A DNA stretch of 64,000 bases from a virus. Below are positions 35,901 to 44,858 of this stretch, one piece after another (positions within the stretch are counted from its first letter, which is position 1; each line of letters opens with the position of its first letter). The stretch spans positions 1-64,000 of the IMG/VR virus record IMGVR_UViG_3300042691_027241. One strand, 5' to 3'. A model generated the notes under the pieces. It was not told the DNA's origin, did not search any database, and was given only the letters and a program-made list of their open reading frames with translations. A program made the translations under genes and the position numbers.

Positions 35901-38900
35901 TTAATAGCCTCATCAGAATTAAAATCTGGGATTATTAATAATTTGGCAACTAATGCCCAACAGGGAATAAATTTTTATGATATTGACAACCAACCAATAG
36001 CCGAAGATTTGCAATTGTTTAGTAACGGGCTAATAGGATTTAGAGATAGACAATATTTCAACAACTTGGGTATAGACAACGCTACACAAAGTAAATTTTA
36101 TCAAGGGTTGATTAAACAAAAAGGAACAATAAATTCTATCAATGCCCTTAAAGGAGCAAACTTTAATAATTTAGAAGCCAAAGTTAACTTTTACGAAAAT
36201 TGGGCTGTGAGAATTGGCGAGTATGGGGCCACTGATGTTAACAAATTTATAGAGATTGAATTAAATGAATCTGCATTTAGTAGTAACCCTACATCTTTAC
36301 AATTTGTCGACGATACAGTTGTACAGGAACCAGATGTTGTTACTTTTAATAAAAGTGACGTTTTTAAATCTGCAGGCGAATATGTTGCAAAACTCTTTGC
36401 TGCAGAGACCAATGATCAACCAAAAATTTACAAACCTTTACCAGTTGCGGGATTTGTAAATCTTGACGATATCGACGCCACTATTTTTGACTTAAATGAT
36501 TATGAAACACTAACAACTATTGTTAACAATATTGGCACAGGTTACAAAATTTGGGTAGCAAGAGACTTTACAAAAAACTGGAATGTTTACCGATCCAGTT
36601 TAATCGAGGGTTCGTTATTTGCCCTAAGATATATTGTAGACGATATTGTTGAAGTTTATTTTGATAGAGATCATGGATTGTCAGAAGATGCTCTAATTGT
36701 TATCAAAAATTTTGATTCAAGATACGACGGAGTTTATCGAGTTGAAAATATAGTAGACTCCAATAGATTTACTATCACAATGTATCAAAATTTGCAGAAG
36801 ATAAAAGATGAACAAGCAGTTGCTGGTTCGGGAGTGTTATTTCAGCTTACTTCAACAAAGATAAACGTAGCAAGTGATGTAGAATCTGTTCGGCCGGTTC
36901 AAGGGTGGGTAGAGAATGATAAAATTTGGGTTAACAATTTAGACAATCAACAAAACTGGGGAGTTTACAACAAGACCAGCCCTTGGAAATATATCAGCAA
37001 AGTTGAATTAGATCCAAGTAAGATGTCCGGAAATGATAATTTTGGGCAAGCAGTAAGTCTTGATCCGAGTACAGGCAGACTTTTATATGCTGGCGCACCA
37101 AATTCGGGTACGGGTCGAGCTGCAATTTTTGTGCGATCAGGAAACAACTCGTGGGTACCAAGTTCTTTTTTCTGGGGAAATAGCACAGGATTAGATAGTT
37201 ATGGTAAGGTAGTTGCCAATGGCAATGGATACTTTGCAGTAGCGGCCCCAGATAGTCAGTCTGGGACCGGGTACGTGTACATGTACAACGATGGGGTCTT
37301 AATACAGATTATCACCGATGATATGGGTGTTGCCAATGACTATTTTGGTAGTGCTATCGCAATGAGTCATGACGGGCGTTACATGTACATTGGTTCTCCG
37401 GGTGCTGATAAAGTTCTATGTTACGCAGTTGTAACAAGAACAGAGGAAGCACAAAGTATAGTAGGTACAGGCTCGGCTACAACTTATACTTTAACGTCTT
37501 CTTTAGACAAACCAAGCGATTTAGTTGTGTTTGCAACATTAAGATCGGCTGAATATATTCCTACTGTGGACTATACACTAACTCAAGCATCAAATGGTAT
37601 TATATCATTTAATCAGACCGGAAACGGTGCAGTAGGTGGCGGAACACTCACTTACAATAACTTAGCTGCCACTGGAGGCACTGGTTCCGGTGCTACATTC
37701 ACTGTAATTAATAGTAATTCAGGTGCCTATTCGGTCTCAAGAATCAATGGAGGATCAGGATATAGCAATGGCGATACTCTTACTATTCTTGGTAGTAGTC
37801 TTGGCGGCACTGCCCCGGCCAATAATCTTACATTGACTGTGTCGAGTAAAGGAACTATCGATAATATCAGTTTTGTTGCTGCCCCAGTAAATTTTGAACG
37901 CATTGATTTAATTAGAAGATCAAAGTTTTATAAATTGATAGGCACTATATCAGGACCAACTGCAGGCGCTAATTTTGGAACATCTGTTGTGACCAACAAG
38001 GACGGTTCTGTAATAGTAATAGGTTCAAATTTAGACACAAACTTTAATATTGATAATAATGGTAAAGTAAATGTCTATCAAAGAACAATTACTGAATTTA
38101 CAACTGATGGTGTATCAGGAACGTTTAATACTCCTCTTCCGGTAGCTGATGTTTTCAGAGTTACATTTAACGGTACTGAATTAGTGAATGGAACCGATTA
38201 TTATTTGGTTGGAAGTAGTGCGATACAGTTTCCTCCTTTTGCTACTCCTGTTATAGGACAAAAATTAGTAGTTGAAACTAATAATTTTTTACCAACCCAA
38301 GATTTGTATCCTTCACTAAGTGGTGTAATTGGACAAAAATTTGGTAGTGCATTGGCAGTATGTAATACAGGTTGTAATGTTTATGTAGCAAGTCCGTATT
38401 ACGCAGAATCACATTACAGTGAAGGACTGGTTACTCGTTTTGTTAATAATGGCAGAGTATACGGAGAAGTAACAGGCACAGTCGAAAATCCTACAGTGAT
38501 ACCAGGAGATACTTTTGTTATCAATGATAGAACTCTGACAGTAAACGGAACAACTTTAGCAAGTGTGATATCATTGATAAATGCAGCCAGCATTCCAGGA
38601 GTTCAGGCAGAAAATTTTGATAATAAGTTAAAAATTACAAGTGATAGTGCAGTTGCTAACAATAAACTTGATATCAAAATGGGCATAGGATCCGTTATAT
38701 ACGATTTAGGAATAGAAATTTATTCTGTTGCTCAGACAATAAAACATCCAAATTTAAACGGAGAAAGATTTGGTACAGCACTGGCACTTTCACAAGCCTC
38801 TGGAATGTTGGCTGTAACAAGCGATGGTGCCGATATTTCTGTACCAACAACCTTTGATACTTCATTTACTTTAACAACTTTTGATAGCAATAGCACAACA

Positions 38901-41900
38901 TTTGTTGCTTTGGCTCAAGATTCTGGTGCCGTCTATATATATGATTTAATGGAAAATCCTTTTGAATCGCAACAAAATCCAGCAATTTTTGCATATACTC
39001 AAAAACTTGTAGGTCCAGATTTAGATACAGGATTCAATTTTGGTGCAAGTACAAGTATATTCAACGGTACACTTGTAGCCGGTGTAACCAATGACTACAA
39101 TATTGTACCAGGTGGAGGAAGTATCTATGCTTACTATAATGAAAATAACACAGGCGGCTGGGATTTAATAAGATACAAAGACAAACAAGTTGATCCGGCA
39201 ACTATAAATTCGGCTTTCATATACAACAATAAGCAACAACAAATCATTTCTTTCTTTGATATTTACGATCCTGCAAAAGGAAAATTGTTAGGCGTTGTGG
39301 ATCAAGAATTAGACTACAAAGAAGAATATGACCCGGCTGCTTATAATGTTGTACAAGGTTCTGATCAAATTCAAAATTCTACTTTTTATTGGTCATCTCG
39401 GCACGTTGGTAAAACATGGTTTGACACCAGCAAGGCCAGTTTTATTGAATACGAACAAGGATCTTTACAATACCGAGAAAAAAATTGGGGATCTCTCTTC
39501 CCTGGAAGCCAGGTAAAAATATATGAATGGGTTGAGAGTAATTTTCTTCCAAGTCAATATGCAAATTCTGGCCAAGATGGAGTTCCAAAATATCCAGATA
39601 ATTCGGCTTATACAAGTGTAACTATTGTTGACCCATCAACTGGAATAATATCACAAAAGTATTATTATTGGGTAGGAAATAAAACTTCTGTTGATGTATT
39701 GAAATCTAAAAGATCTTTAAGTATTCAATCATTGGAAAAATACATTAGCAATCCAAAAGACCAGAATATACCTTACATTGCTGCGTTATCACAAAATAGT
39801 GTGGCTCTATACAATATTGCAAATAATTTATCAGCCAATGACGTAGTTTTACACATTGATACTGCTACTTCAAGAAATAAGAATATTATTCATAACGAGT
39901 ATCAATTGATACAGCAAGGTAACCCTGACCAAACAATACCTGCCCGTGTGCTTAAAAAAATGAAGGATAGTTTTGTAGGCTTTGATGACTCGGGTAAAAT
40001 CGTTCCAGATCCTAATCTTCCTCCTGAAAATAGTATCGGTCTTTTAATCAGACCAAGACAAGGAATTTTTGTTAATAGATTAGCAGCTTTGAAAAATTTT
40101 GTTTTACAATTAAACACAATATTCAAAAAGAACCCAACTCTGCTAATTTCGAACCCATCTACAATGTATTCCGAGGACCCTCTTCCTGCCACATACGACT
40201 CTGAAGTAGGCTCCTTTACTGAAATTGAATATTTGGATGTTGACGCATTTGCTGATGGGTACACTATTTTAATTAGAAATGATTCTCGTTATAATGGAAG
40301 ATGGACACTTTATGAGTTCAATGGTCAGACCAAGAAATTTGAACTGCTGTTGATTCAAAGTTATAAGACACCAATTTGGTGGAGTAAAATAGATTGGTAC
40401 AGCGAAGAATACGAAACCGGTAAAGAAATAAAATACGTAGTTGACACCTATGGTCAGATTTTGTCGCTAAATTTAATACCAGATGATTATGTAAAAATTT
40501 TAGATGATGGAATAGGCAATTGGTTAATATTCAGAGTCGAAAATGATCTAAGTTTAACTTTACTTGCCGCTCAAAATGCCTCTATAGAGATTAAAGATAC
40601 TATATATGAATTAAAATACGGTGCAGGCTTTGATTCAACTGTGTTTGACATTGTAGATTTTGACCCAGCAGCAGCTAAAGAAGTTGGTCAAATTTTTGAG
40701 AGTGTGTACAAAGAAATTTTAATCAACAGTTTAGCAATTGATTTTAACAATTTATTTTTTGCAATAGTTAACTTTATCATAGCCGAACAAAAAAACCCAG
40801 ACTGGATTTTTAAAAGTAGTTTCATTGATGTTTATCACAGTCTACGAAATTTAGAACAATTGCCTAATTATATTAAAGATAATCAAAGTTTTTATGAAGA
40901 TTATATTAAAGAAATCAAACCATATAGAACAATAATAAAAGAATTTGTTCCACAATACAGTAAAACTGATGAGGCAACAGGTAATTGGGCAGATTTTGAT
41001 TTACCAGCAAGATATTTCTCGACAGAGGCAATCTACAGATCCCCGGACGTCATTAACTCAACCGATGCTTACTTATTCGAAGACGTTCCGGTTTATTCAA
41101 CCTATGCCGAAAACTACAAATTTAAAATATCAGGCTATCTATTAGGAAATGTTGGCCAGAATTATATTCTACCTCCTAATGTCGAAATAGTCGGCGGCGG
41201 AGGCACAGGTGCCGCTGCTATTACAACTATAAATTCCACTACCGGCAAATTAACAGGAATTTATGTAACCAATCCCGGATCTGGTTACACCAGTACTCCC
41301 AGTGTTTTTATAAACGGTGTAGGCGAAGGCGCTACAGCATATCCATTACTTAAAAACGAATATGATAGGGAAGGTAGTTACAATACTGTGCGTGGTATCA
41401 CAACAAACTTAAAATTTGATAGAATTACTTACTCAAGTAATATAGCTGAATGGCAACCTAATACAGCATATCAGCCCACAATCGTTGTAGATGGCAACAA
41501 AGCTAATGCATGGAATTTAAATAGATTGCGTTATGCAGAGGCTACAGTTATAACTTCTCAAGACAATGATGTTACTGAAGTGTTCTTCAAGAGTGACGGT
41601 ACTGCTATGTATGTGGTTGGAAATTCCACTGATAGAATTTATCAATATGCTCTTGGGATACCGTGGGATGTAACAACAGCTTCAAATATTGGAGCAGCCA
41701 ATTTAGCTCCACAAGACACAAATGTACAAGGATTGTACATCAAAGATGATGGCACAAAAATGTTCACAGTTGGAACGAGTACTGATTCAATTTATCAGTA
41801 CCGCTTGGCTACAGCATGGATGGTGAATACTGCTTCGGTTATATCTTCTGTAGATATTAGTTCTGAAGAATCAAGTGCTCGAGCCATTGAGTTTAGTCAA

Positions 41901-44156
41901 GACGGATTCAATTTGTATATATTAGGTACATTAAATGATACGGTGTATCAATATGAATTGACCATACCATGGGAAATAACAAGTGCAAATTACTCTGGAA
42001 AATCATTGGTCGTACTTCCAAAAGATAATTTTCCAACCGCACTCAGATTCAAAACAGACGGTTCAAAATTATATGTAGTTGGCCAGCAAAATGATAAAAT
42101 CAATGAATATACATTAACCACCAATTGGGACGTTTCAACTGCCGTATTTACTAACAGTTTTGACCTTGAAACAAACACCCCTACAGGCATGTTTGTAAGT
42201 TATGATGGCACAAAAATTTATGTGTCAGATTCGGGCACAGACGAAATTAGACAGTACAATTTTAATTCTGATGGTATTATTCCTATTGACTCAAATGTCT
42301 ATATTGCCAGTGGCAATCTCATTTATTACAACAATGAAGCATACCTTGCAACTAATGCTAATATTAGTTCACAATCAACCTTTGATTTTACAAGATACAA
42401 CAAAGTAGATAGTGGAAATGTATTATTGAATGCGGCTGATAGAATATCCGCGTACTATTTTCCGGAAGTTGGAAGACCAGGTAAAGACTTGGAACAGTTG
42501 ATGTTTGGTGCAGGATTTCCGGGCAATAAAATTCAAGGAAAAACATTTGATGCCAATAGCTTTACTTTAACAAGTAATATAATTGGATTCAATTATACTG
42601 GAATGAAAATTACCAGTGCAAACATTCAGGCAGTTGATTTTCTTGACAGCGGTTTTGAATTAAACGATACTATTCGTATAAAGGGACAATATAGTTTTGA
42701 TTTTAAGAATGATGCTGATTTTAAAGTAATCAGCGTTGATCATACTGAAATGATGTTGTCTGGACCACCAATTGAAACTATCTATACTATCACTTTAAGT
42801 TCAAATATAACTAACGTCCAGGCTGGTGATTATATAACTCAGGCTAATACCTCCGCTAATGCATATATTTTACATGACTATGCTGATGCCAATGTGATTC
42901 AAATAATACACAGTGTTACAGGATTTACAGTTTCTGCTAATACAATTAGAATCAATGGAGTAAGTAATGCTGCCGGTATATCTGAAATTATTACTGGCGG
43001 CACAGCCAATGTAAAAATTACCAATCTAACAATTGACAACCTATTAGATTCTAATATTGCAAGTTTTTACAAAGATACCGCACTTGGTACAAGACCTGAA
43101 GATATCAATATTGTTGGTGGAAGTTACGTTGATGGGTATCACAGTCATGCACCTGAAGAATTGATTCCTGGAAGAATTTATGATGCGTTAGAAATAAAAA
43201 CATTCACTAATAATAGTTCAAACACCGCTACTTATGGATTCAGAGAATTCAAACCAATGCGGGGCAATATTGAGTTTTATAGAATTAGTGCCAATTCCAC
43301 CACTTATCTAAGTGCCAATTTAAACATTGCCGATGTTGATATTTTTGTAAGTAATGCAGCTATTTTACCTGATCCCGGGACAGCAGCAGGAATACCAGGA
43401 GAAATTTTCATTAACGGCGAACTTATTCATTACTATCAAAAGTATGATAGCGTCAAAATATCTGCGGCCACGTCGTGGACAGCAAATACTTTTTATAATA
43501 CTGACACATTAATTGCTTACAATAGCAATACATATTTGGTATTGGGCAATGTTTACGCCAACGCTACATCATATATCAGTAACAGTAGCGTGAGACAAGT
43601 TTTTGTAAATACTTTGTCGCAGTTGCGTAGGGGGGTTGACGGCACAGGAGTAGCCACGCAACACCTTACCAATTCTAAAGTTGTTGATACAAGTTTGGTT
43701 CAGGTATTGCCCGATGTTGGTCCTAAGCTTGCTACAGTTACTGGAAATTATAATACTACAGCTAACGTAACTTGGAGAATAACATTAGGTAGTCCAATTA
43801 CAGCAAATATTGGCAATTACCTTGTACAATCTGGAAATACAGCAAATGTAAGACTGCTTGGTAACGTAATTTCTTCAAACACAGTAGCAGTCCATTTTGT
43901 GGTTGGTAACTTAACCATTGGGTCTGATGTGCTTACTATTTTTAATCAGCTTAATAATACTTACATTGGCACAGTAGCTAACGTTACAGCCATGGAAATT
44001 TTAGGAAAAGTAGATGCAAATGGTAATGTAGCTTTGGTAAATGAAACAATAACCCAGAGTAATTTATGGATCCCGCTTAATACCGGAGTGGGATTAGAAG
44101 GCAGCACCGCACTTGCAGCTGAGTTTATAAGAGAGGAACCTAGTTATATACCATGA
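29964..44156 (+). CDS. Giant virion protein (4730 aa), gp7 position, with two propeller-like repeat regions
   Basis: This single 14.2-kb frame has AGGA ten bases upstream of ATG 29964. The N-terminus (KTHQFLPEIFQTETNKKFLN) is known from giant structural proteins that follow gp6 in marine T4-like phages. Repeats include GGSGYxSxPxVxI-like segments at residues about 548, 588, 2597 and 3772, six FG-GAP-like repeats (about 2360-3035) and a five-blade propeller of the DGTKMFTVGTSTDSIYQY type (about 3866-4103). T4 gp7 is 1032 aa and occupies the same place after gp6, so a wedge or peripheral baseplate role is inferred. The repeat regions look suited to binding surface sugars or proteins. The frame is intact over its whole length, and no lytic or protease motif was noted. 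Confidence 0.75.
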   Translation: MAVIKTHQFLPEIFQTETNKKFLNATLDQLVNEPALKKINGYIGRKLAPSYKVNDSYILENNKERQNYQLEPSLIIKNNVTSEIEFATTYIDIINKLKYHGSLTDNHNRLFDNEYYTYDPKIDLDKFVNFSQYYWLPNGPDPVTVTANGVKLQQSFTVTYDSVQGIYKFSEYGETPNPTLTLARGGTYDFVINEPGNEFFIQSRPGANGLDPNFLNLTTRQVLGVSNNGADVGTIRFTVPASSAQSQWTSMPLVDTVDYATTLGFHQLLGANPEELITNFGGIDGPVRYLDNASVVFTNVEYIDDTFWNDSSRVDNGVVYFDDPKLIPFSQRNSIFTIKIERDQNNVERIVLFPKLPVANEHKVKIKGGQTYAGREFYSRLNLLTLVPYVTAPQDFLFYQSGENNDASGLINLVAPTTSTIDPQTDIVGRTDYKSPNGVTFTNGLKVRFDSSALEQWQNKNYYVEGVGSAINLVPEDELVSIESINSSTVLEAGQGYVIGDRLNFTGGTGTANATVVIKDIVLDTATATATINSTTGVVNNITIVNGGSGYLSAPAVTIDSAPTGNPSAFAHAVISNGVVTNIIIDSAGLNYASPPTVTIAPPTSGPIKDFFIKDRGNYSVLPQNPIKLEGGLGTEALLNAYLQPVLADYITIKRSSIDRNPWSRANRWFHMDVIEKTAEYNGVNAIYNQTSRASRPIIEFNESLQLFNFGAEAKRPVDILDTTIQNAFTQVQGVICIDEKILTIGNLTLTHGDRVIFSNDINNDVRNKIYNFTIEATTEFPPAVTYKAYIQETEDTNISERNTVLVLSGDNGGKQWYYNGNSWTASQTKTQYSQEPLFDIINDNGISFGDNLNYSGTTFNGTKIFSYKKGTGSADPVIGFPLSYKNFVSQGDIQFDNNFDFETFTYLLNNGAVETIKINSGYLQKNLNAETNQRQNIWTINRDFSKQYQNYQFTYDGETNLFPIDNPPDTSVINPNIKITVNNQILSIGNFAITKVVDQYAVLVNPDIIKKDDIIFVSIFNKNFVSPNAYYEVPLNLDINGLNSNLTTLTLGQLRNHLITLKNNSLNVQGRVPGDSNLRDIQYINQGGSVLQHSAPVVYAGLFLNHPTMNFVDAIKLANREYTKFKIKFIELAGNLELDRNDIPGSVDQIMLTINAVKNDSFPWFYSDMLPYGPNERVIIPTYTVLDPDIKTYEINNIFVDTVISNKAVLVYLTRTINSVEQKTLLIKDRDYSLRQDRPAVEIKESFGLLYGDKIDIVEYNNTDGCYVPETPTKMGMYPKYYPEIYSDDTYRQPIDVIQGHDGSIMPAFGDFRDQLILELERRIYNNIKVNYDTNIFNLYDYLPGKFRVTDYSLGEFNQILSQGFLSWIGTNRIDYTTNSFFQASDPFTWNYKKFIDAVNGETSPGTWRSIFKYFYDTDRPHTHPWEMLGFSEKPSYWEDRYGPAPYTGGNSILWSDLSLGYIHAGPRIGFDLRYQRPNLSFIIPVDENGNLKSPTEIGGYNPVTGQKFGLIADFDSTKANTSYAVGDVGPVELAWRRSSEFPYAIQLALALSKPAKYFSLMANTQNYIRNPITGQFEITATGQHITPTALLVQGYDNNGIIERNSGYLNWIRDYVKNLGIGDAASQIKENLTELDVQLAYKMAGYTDKRFIELLAEQSSPSSINDSVVVPEENYRIELYKGSPVNKITYSAVIVEKSPNGYTVSGFDLTNPYFFIIPSQVNNNAYSITSGKERGIVYKDFKNAKYTVPYGFEFNSKQQVVDFLVSYQRYLLAQGFIFIDRDNDLKEQKDWILSAKEFLHWSSQGWKTGNIIVLSPVSTQLKVFDESSVVDEIKNTPYSSRVLDINFKPIIKNNFTVYRSSNTFTFQSNANQTIGFAELNLVQFEHLLILDNITVFNDILYVPELGNRQYRLKLVGAKTSNWNGSLELPGFIYSSDKVDEWVSGQDYLKGSIVKYKFRFYTAIQNVTASDQFQTNFWKLIASSELKSGIINNLATNAQQGINFYDIDNQPIAEDLQLFSNGLIGFRDRQYFNNLGIDNATQSKFYQGLIKQKGTINSINALKGANFNNLEAKVNFYENWAVRIGEYGATDVNKFIEIELNESAFSSNPTSLQFVDDTVVQEPDVVTFNKSDVFKSAGEYVAKLFAAETNDQPKIYKPLPVAGFVNLDDIDATIFDLNDYETLTTIVNNIGTGYKIWVARDFTKNWNVYRSSLIEGSLFALRYIVDDIVEVYFDRDHGLSEDALIVIKNFDSRYDGVYRVENIVDSNRFTITMYQNLQKIKDEQAVAGSGVLFQLTSTKINVASDVESVRPVQGWVENDKIWVNNLDNQQNWGVYNKTSPWKYISKVELDPSKMSGNDNFGQAVSLDPSTGRLLYAGAPNSGTGRAAIFVRSGNNSWVPSSFFWGNSTGLDSYGKVVANGNGYFAVAAPDSQSGTGYVYMYNDGVLIQIITDDMGVANDYFGSAIAMSHDGRYMYIGSPGADKVLCYAVVTRTEEAQSIVGTGSATTYTLTSSLDKPSDLVVFATLRSAEYIPTVDYTLTQASNGIISFNQTGNGAVGGGTLTYNNLAATGGTGSGATFTVINSNSGAYSVSRINGGSGYSNGDTLTILGSSLGGTAPANNLTLTVSSKGTIDNISFVAAPVNFERIDLIRRSKFYKLIGTISGPTAGANFGTSVVTNKDGSVIVIGSNLDTNFNIDNNGKVNVYQRTITEFTTDGVSGTFNTPLPVADVFRVTFNGTELVNGTDYYLVGSSAIQFPPFATPVIGQKLVVETNNFLPTQDLYPSLSGVIGQKFGSALAVCNTGCNVYVASPYYAESHYSEGLVTRFVNNGRVYGEVTGTVENPTVIPGDTFVINDRTLTVNGTTLASVISLINAASIPGVQAENFDNKLKITSDSAVANNKLDIKMGIGSVIYDLGIEIYSVAQTIKHPNLNGERFGTALALSQASGMLAVTSDGADISVPTTFDTSFTLTTFDSNSTTFVALAQDSGAVYIYDLMENPFESQQNPAIFAYTQKLVGPDLDTGFNFGASTSIFNGTLVAGVTNDYNIVPGGGSIYAYYNENNTGGWDLIRYKDKQVDPATINSAFIYNNKQQQIISFFDIYDPAKGKLLGVVDQELDYKEEYDPAAYNVVQGSDQIQNSTFYWSSRHVGKTWFDTSKASFIEYEQGSLQYREKNWGSLFPGSQVKIYEWVESNFLPSQYANSGQDGVPKYPDNSAYTSVTIVDPSTGIISQKYYYWVGNKTSVDVLKSKRSLSIQSLEKYISNPKDQNIPYIAALSQNSVALYNIANNLSANDVVLHIDTATSRNKNIIHNEYQLIQQGNPDQTIPARVLKKMKDSFVGFDDSGKIVPDPNLPPENSIGLLIRPRQGIFVNRLAALKNFVLQLNTIFKKNPTLLISNPSTMYSEDPLPATYDSEVGSFTEIEYLDVDAFADGYTILIRNDSRYNGRWTLYEFNGQTKKFELLLIQSYKTPIWWSKIDWYSEEYETGKEIKYVVDTYGQILSLNLIPDDYVKILDDGIGNWLIFRVENDLSLTLLAAQNASIEIKDTIYELKYGAGFDSTVFDIVDFDPAAAKEVGQIFESVYKEILINSLAIDFNNLFFAIVNFIIAEQKNPDWIFKSSFIDVYHSLRNLEQLPNYIKDNQSFYEDYIKEIKPYRTIIKEFVPQYSKTDEATGNWADFDLPARYFSTEAIYRSPDVINSTDAYLFEDVPVYSTYAENYKFKISGYLLGNVGQNYILPPNVEIVGGGGTGAAAITTINSTTGKLTGIYVTNPGSGYTSTPSVFINGVGEGATAYPLLKNEYDREGSYNTVRGITTNLKFDRITYSSNIAEWQPNTAYQPTIVVDGNKANAWNLNRLRYAEATVITSQDNDVTEVFFKSDGTAMYVVGNSTDRIYQYALGIPWDVTTASNIGAANLAPQDTNVQGLYIKDDGTKMFTVGTSTDSIYQYRLATAWMVNTASVISSVDISSEESSARAIEFSQDGFNLYILGTLNDTVYQYELTIPWEITSANYSGKSLVVLPKDNFPTALRFKTDGSKLYVVGQQNDKINEYTLTTNWDVSTAVFTNSFDLETNTPTGMFVSYDGTKIYVSDSGTDEIRQYNFNSDGIIPIDSNVYIASGNLIYYNNEAYLATNANISSQSTFDFTRYNKVDSGNVLLNAADRISAYYFPEVGRPGKDLEQLMFGAGFPGNKIQGKTFDANSFTLTSNIIGFNYTGMKITSANIQAVDFLDSGFELNDTIRIKGQYSFDFKNDADFKVISVDHTEMMLSGPPIETIYTITLSSNITNVQAGDYITQANTSANAYILHDYADANVIQIIHSVTGFTVSANTIRINGVSNAAGISEIITGGTANVKITNLTIDNLLDSNIASFYKDTALGTRPEDINIVGGSYVDGYHSHAPEELIPGRIYDALEIKTFTNNSSNTATYGFREFKPMRGNIEFYRISANSTTYLSANLNIADVDIFVSNAAILPDPGTAAGIPGEIFINGELIHYYQKYDSVKISAATSWTANTFYNTDTLIAYNSNTYLVLGNVYANATSYISNSSVRQVFVNTLSQLRRGVDGTGVATQHLTNSKVVDTSLVQVLPDVGPKLATVTGNYNTTANVTWRITLGSPITANIGNYLVQSGNTANVRLLGNVISSNTVAVHFVVGNLTIGSDVLTIFNQLNNTYIGTVANVTAMEILGKVDANGNVALVNETITQSNLWIPLNTGVGLEGSTALAAEFIREEPSYIP
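37041..39080 (+). repeat. Six FG-GAP-like repeats in the giant virion protein
   Basis: Copies start at FGQAVSLDPSTG, FGSAIAMSHDG, FGTSVVTNKDG, FGSALAVCNTG, FGTALALSQASG and FGASTSIFNG, at residues about 2360, 2460, 2671, 2793, 2936 and 3026. Each is followed by a strand of the LLYAGAPNSGTG or MYIGSPGADKV type. The pattern matches integrin-type FG-GAP blades, which form beta-propellers and often bind ligands. Spacing is irregular because other domains are inserted. Confidence 0.65.
41560..42270 (+). repeat. Five-blade beta-propeller repeats in the giant virion protein
   Basis: Five consecutive units of about 47 residues each carry a DGTxxYVVG strand, a TDxIYQY strand and a xPWDVTTAS turn (residues about 3866-4103). 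This is the YVTN/NHL-like type of propeller. The units are diverged at DNA level, so they are not recent duplications. Confidence 0.7.
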
Positions 44157-44854
44157 CAATACCACAGCTAAATACTAAAATGGATGACACAGACGTAACA
44201 GAGAACGAATTTATGGAAACTGATAAAAAACCCGATGAAACCAATGGAGTACATGTACAAGGACATATTAAAATCTTTGATCCTAATTCTGGGGAAATAT
44301 TTGTTAATAAACGAAATGCTATTCACTACGAAAATATCAGTGAAGCAATTGCTTACACACTTGCAAATAAAGGACAAAGTTACATCTATGAAATGCATTT
44401 TGGTAACGGTGGTACCAGTATAGATCCTACTGGCGTTATTAACTATTTGCCGTCGAATGTAAACACCAGTAACAGTAATTTATACAATCCAACCTTTGCA
44501 AAAATTGTAGACAACACAAGCGCACTTAATACAGACCCAACAAGAAACAAAATTGAAGTGAGACATGTACCCGGAAGAATTTATTCTGATTTGGTTATAA
44601 GTTGTTTGTTAGATTACGGGGAACCCACAGGGCAAAGTGCTTTTGATAATTCAACAAGATTAGATGATACATATACTTTTGATGAGTTAGGATTAAAAGC
44701 ACGTAGTTTAGATGGAACGTCAGGACTGACTACTACAGGAAAATTGTTAACTCATGTAGTTTTTCATCCGGTGCAAAAAAGTCTCAACAGATTAATACAG
44801 ATTGATTACACTGTAAGAATTCAAACTTTAACTAATTTAAGCAGTTTAGGATAA
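44153..44854 (+). CDS. Baseplate/fibre-attachment structural protein (gp8 position)
   Basis: This 233-aa protein overlaps the giant gene by ATGA. An acidic N-terminal tail (residues 1-30) precedes the segment VHVQGHIKIFDPNSGEIFVN and KRNAIHYENISEAIAYTLAN, a motif pair common in phage baseplate or fibre-connector proteins. The C-terminal half is beta-rich. T4 has gp8 (334 aa) after gp7, so a wedge role is a positional inference. The next gene starts five bases after the stop with AGGA upstream. Confidence 0.5.
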   Translation: MTIPQLNTKMDDTDVTENEFMETDKKPDETNGVHVQGHIKIFDPNSGEIFVNKRNAIHYENISEAIAYTLANKGQSYIYEMHFGNGGTSIDPTGVINYLPSNVNTSNSNLYNPTFAKIVDNTSALNTDPTRNKIEVRHVPGRIYSDLVISCLLDYGEPTGQSAFDNSTRLDDTYTFDELGLKARSLDGTSGLTTTGKLLTHVVFHPVQKSLNRLIQIDYTVRIQTLTNLSSLG

Positions 44855-44858
44855 CACT

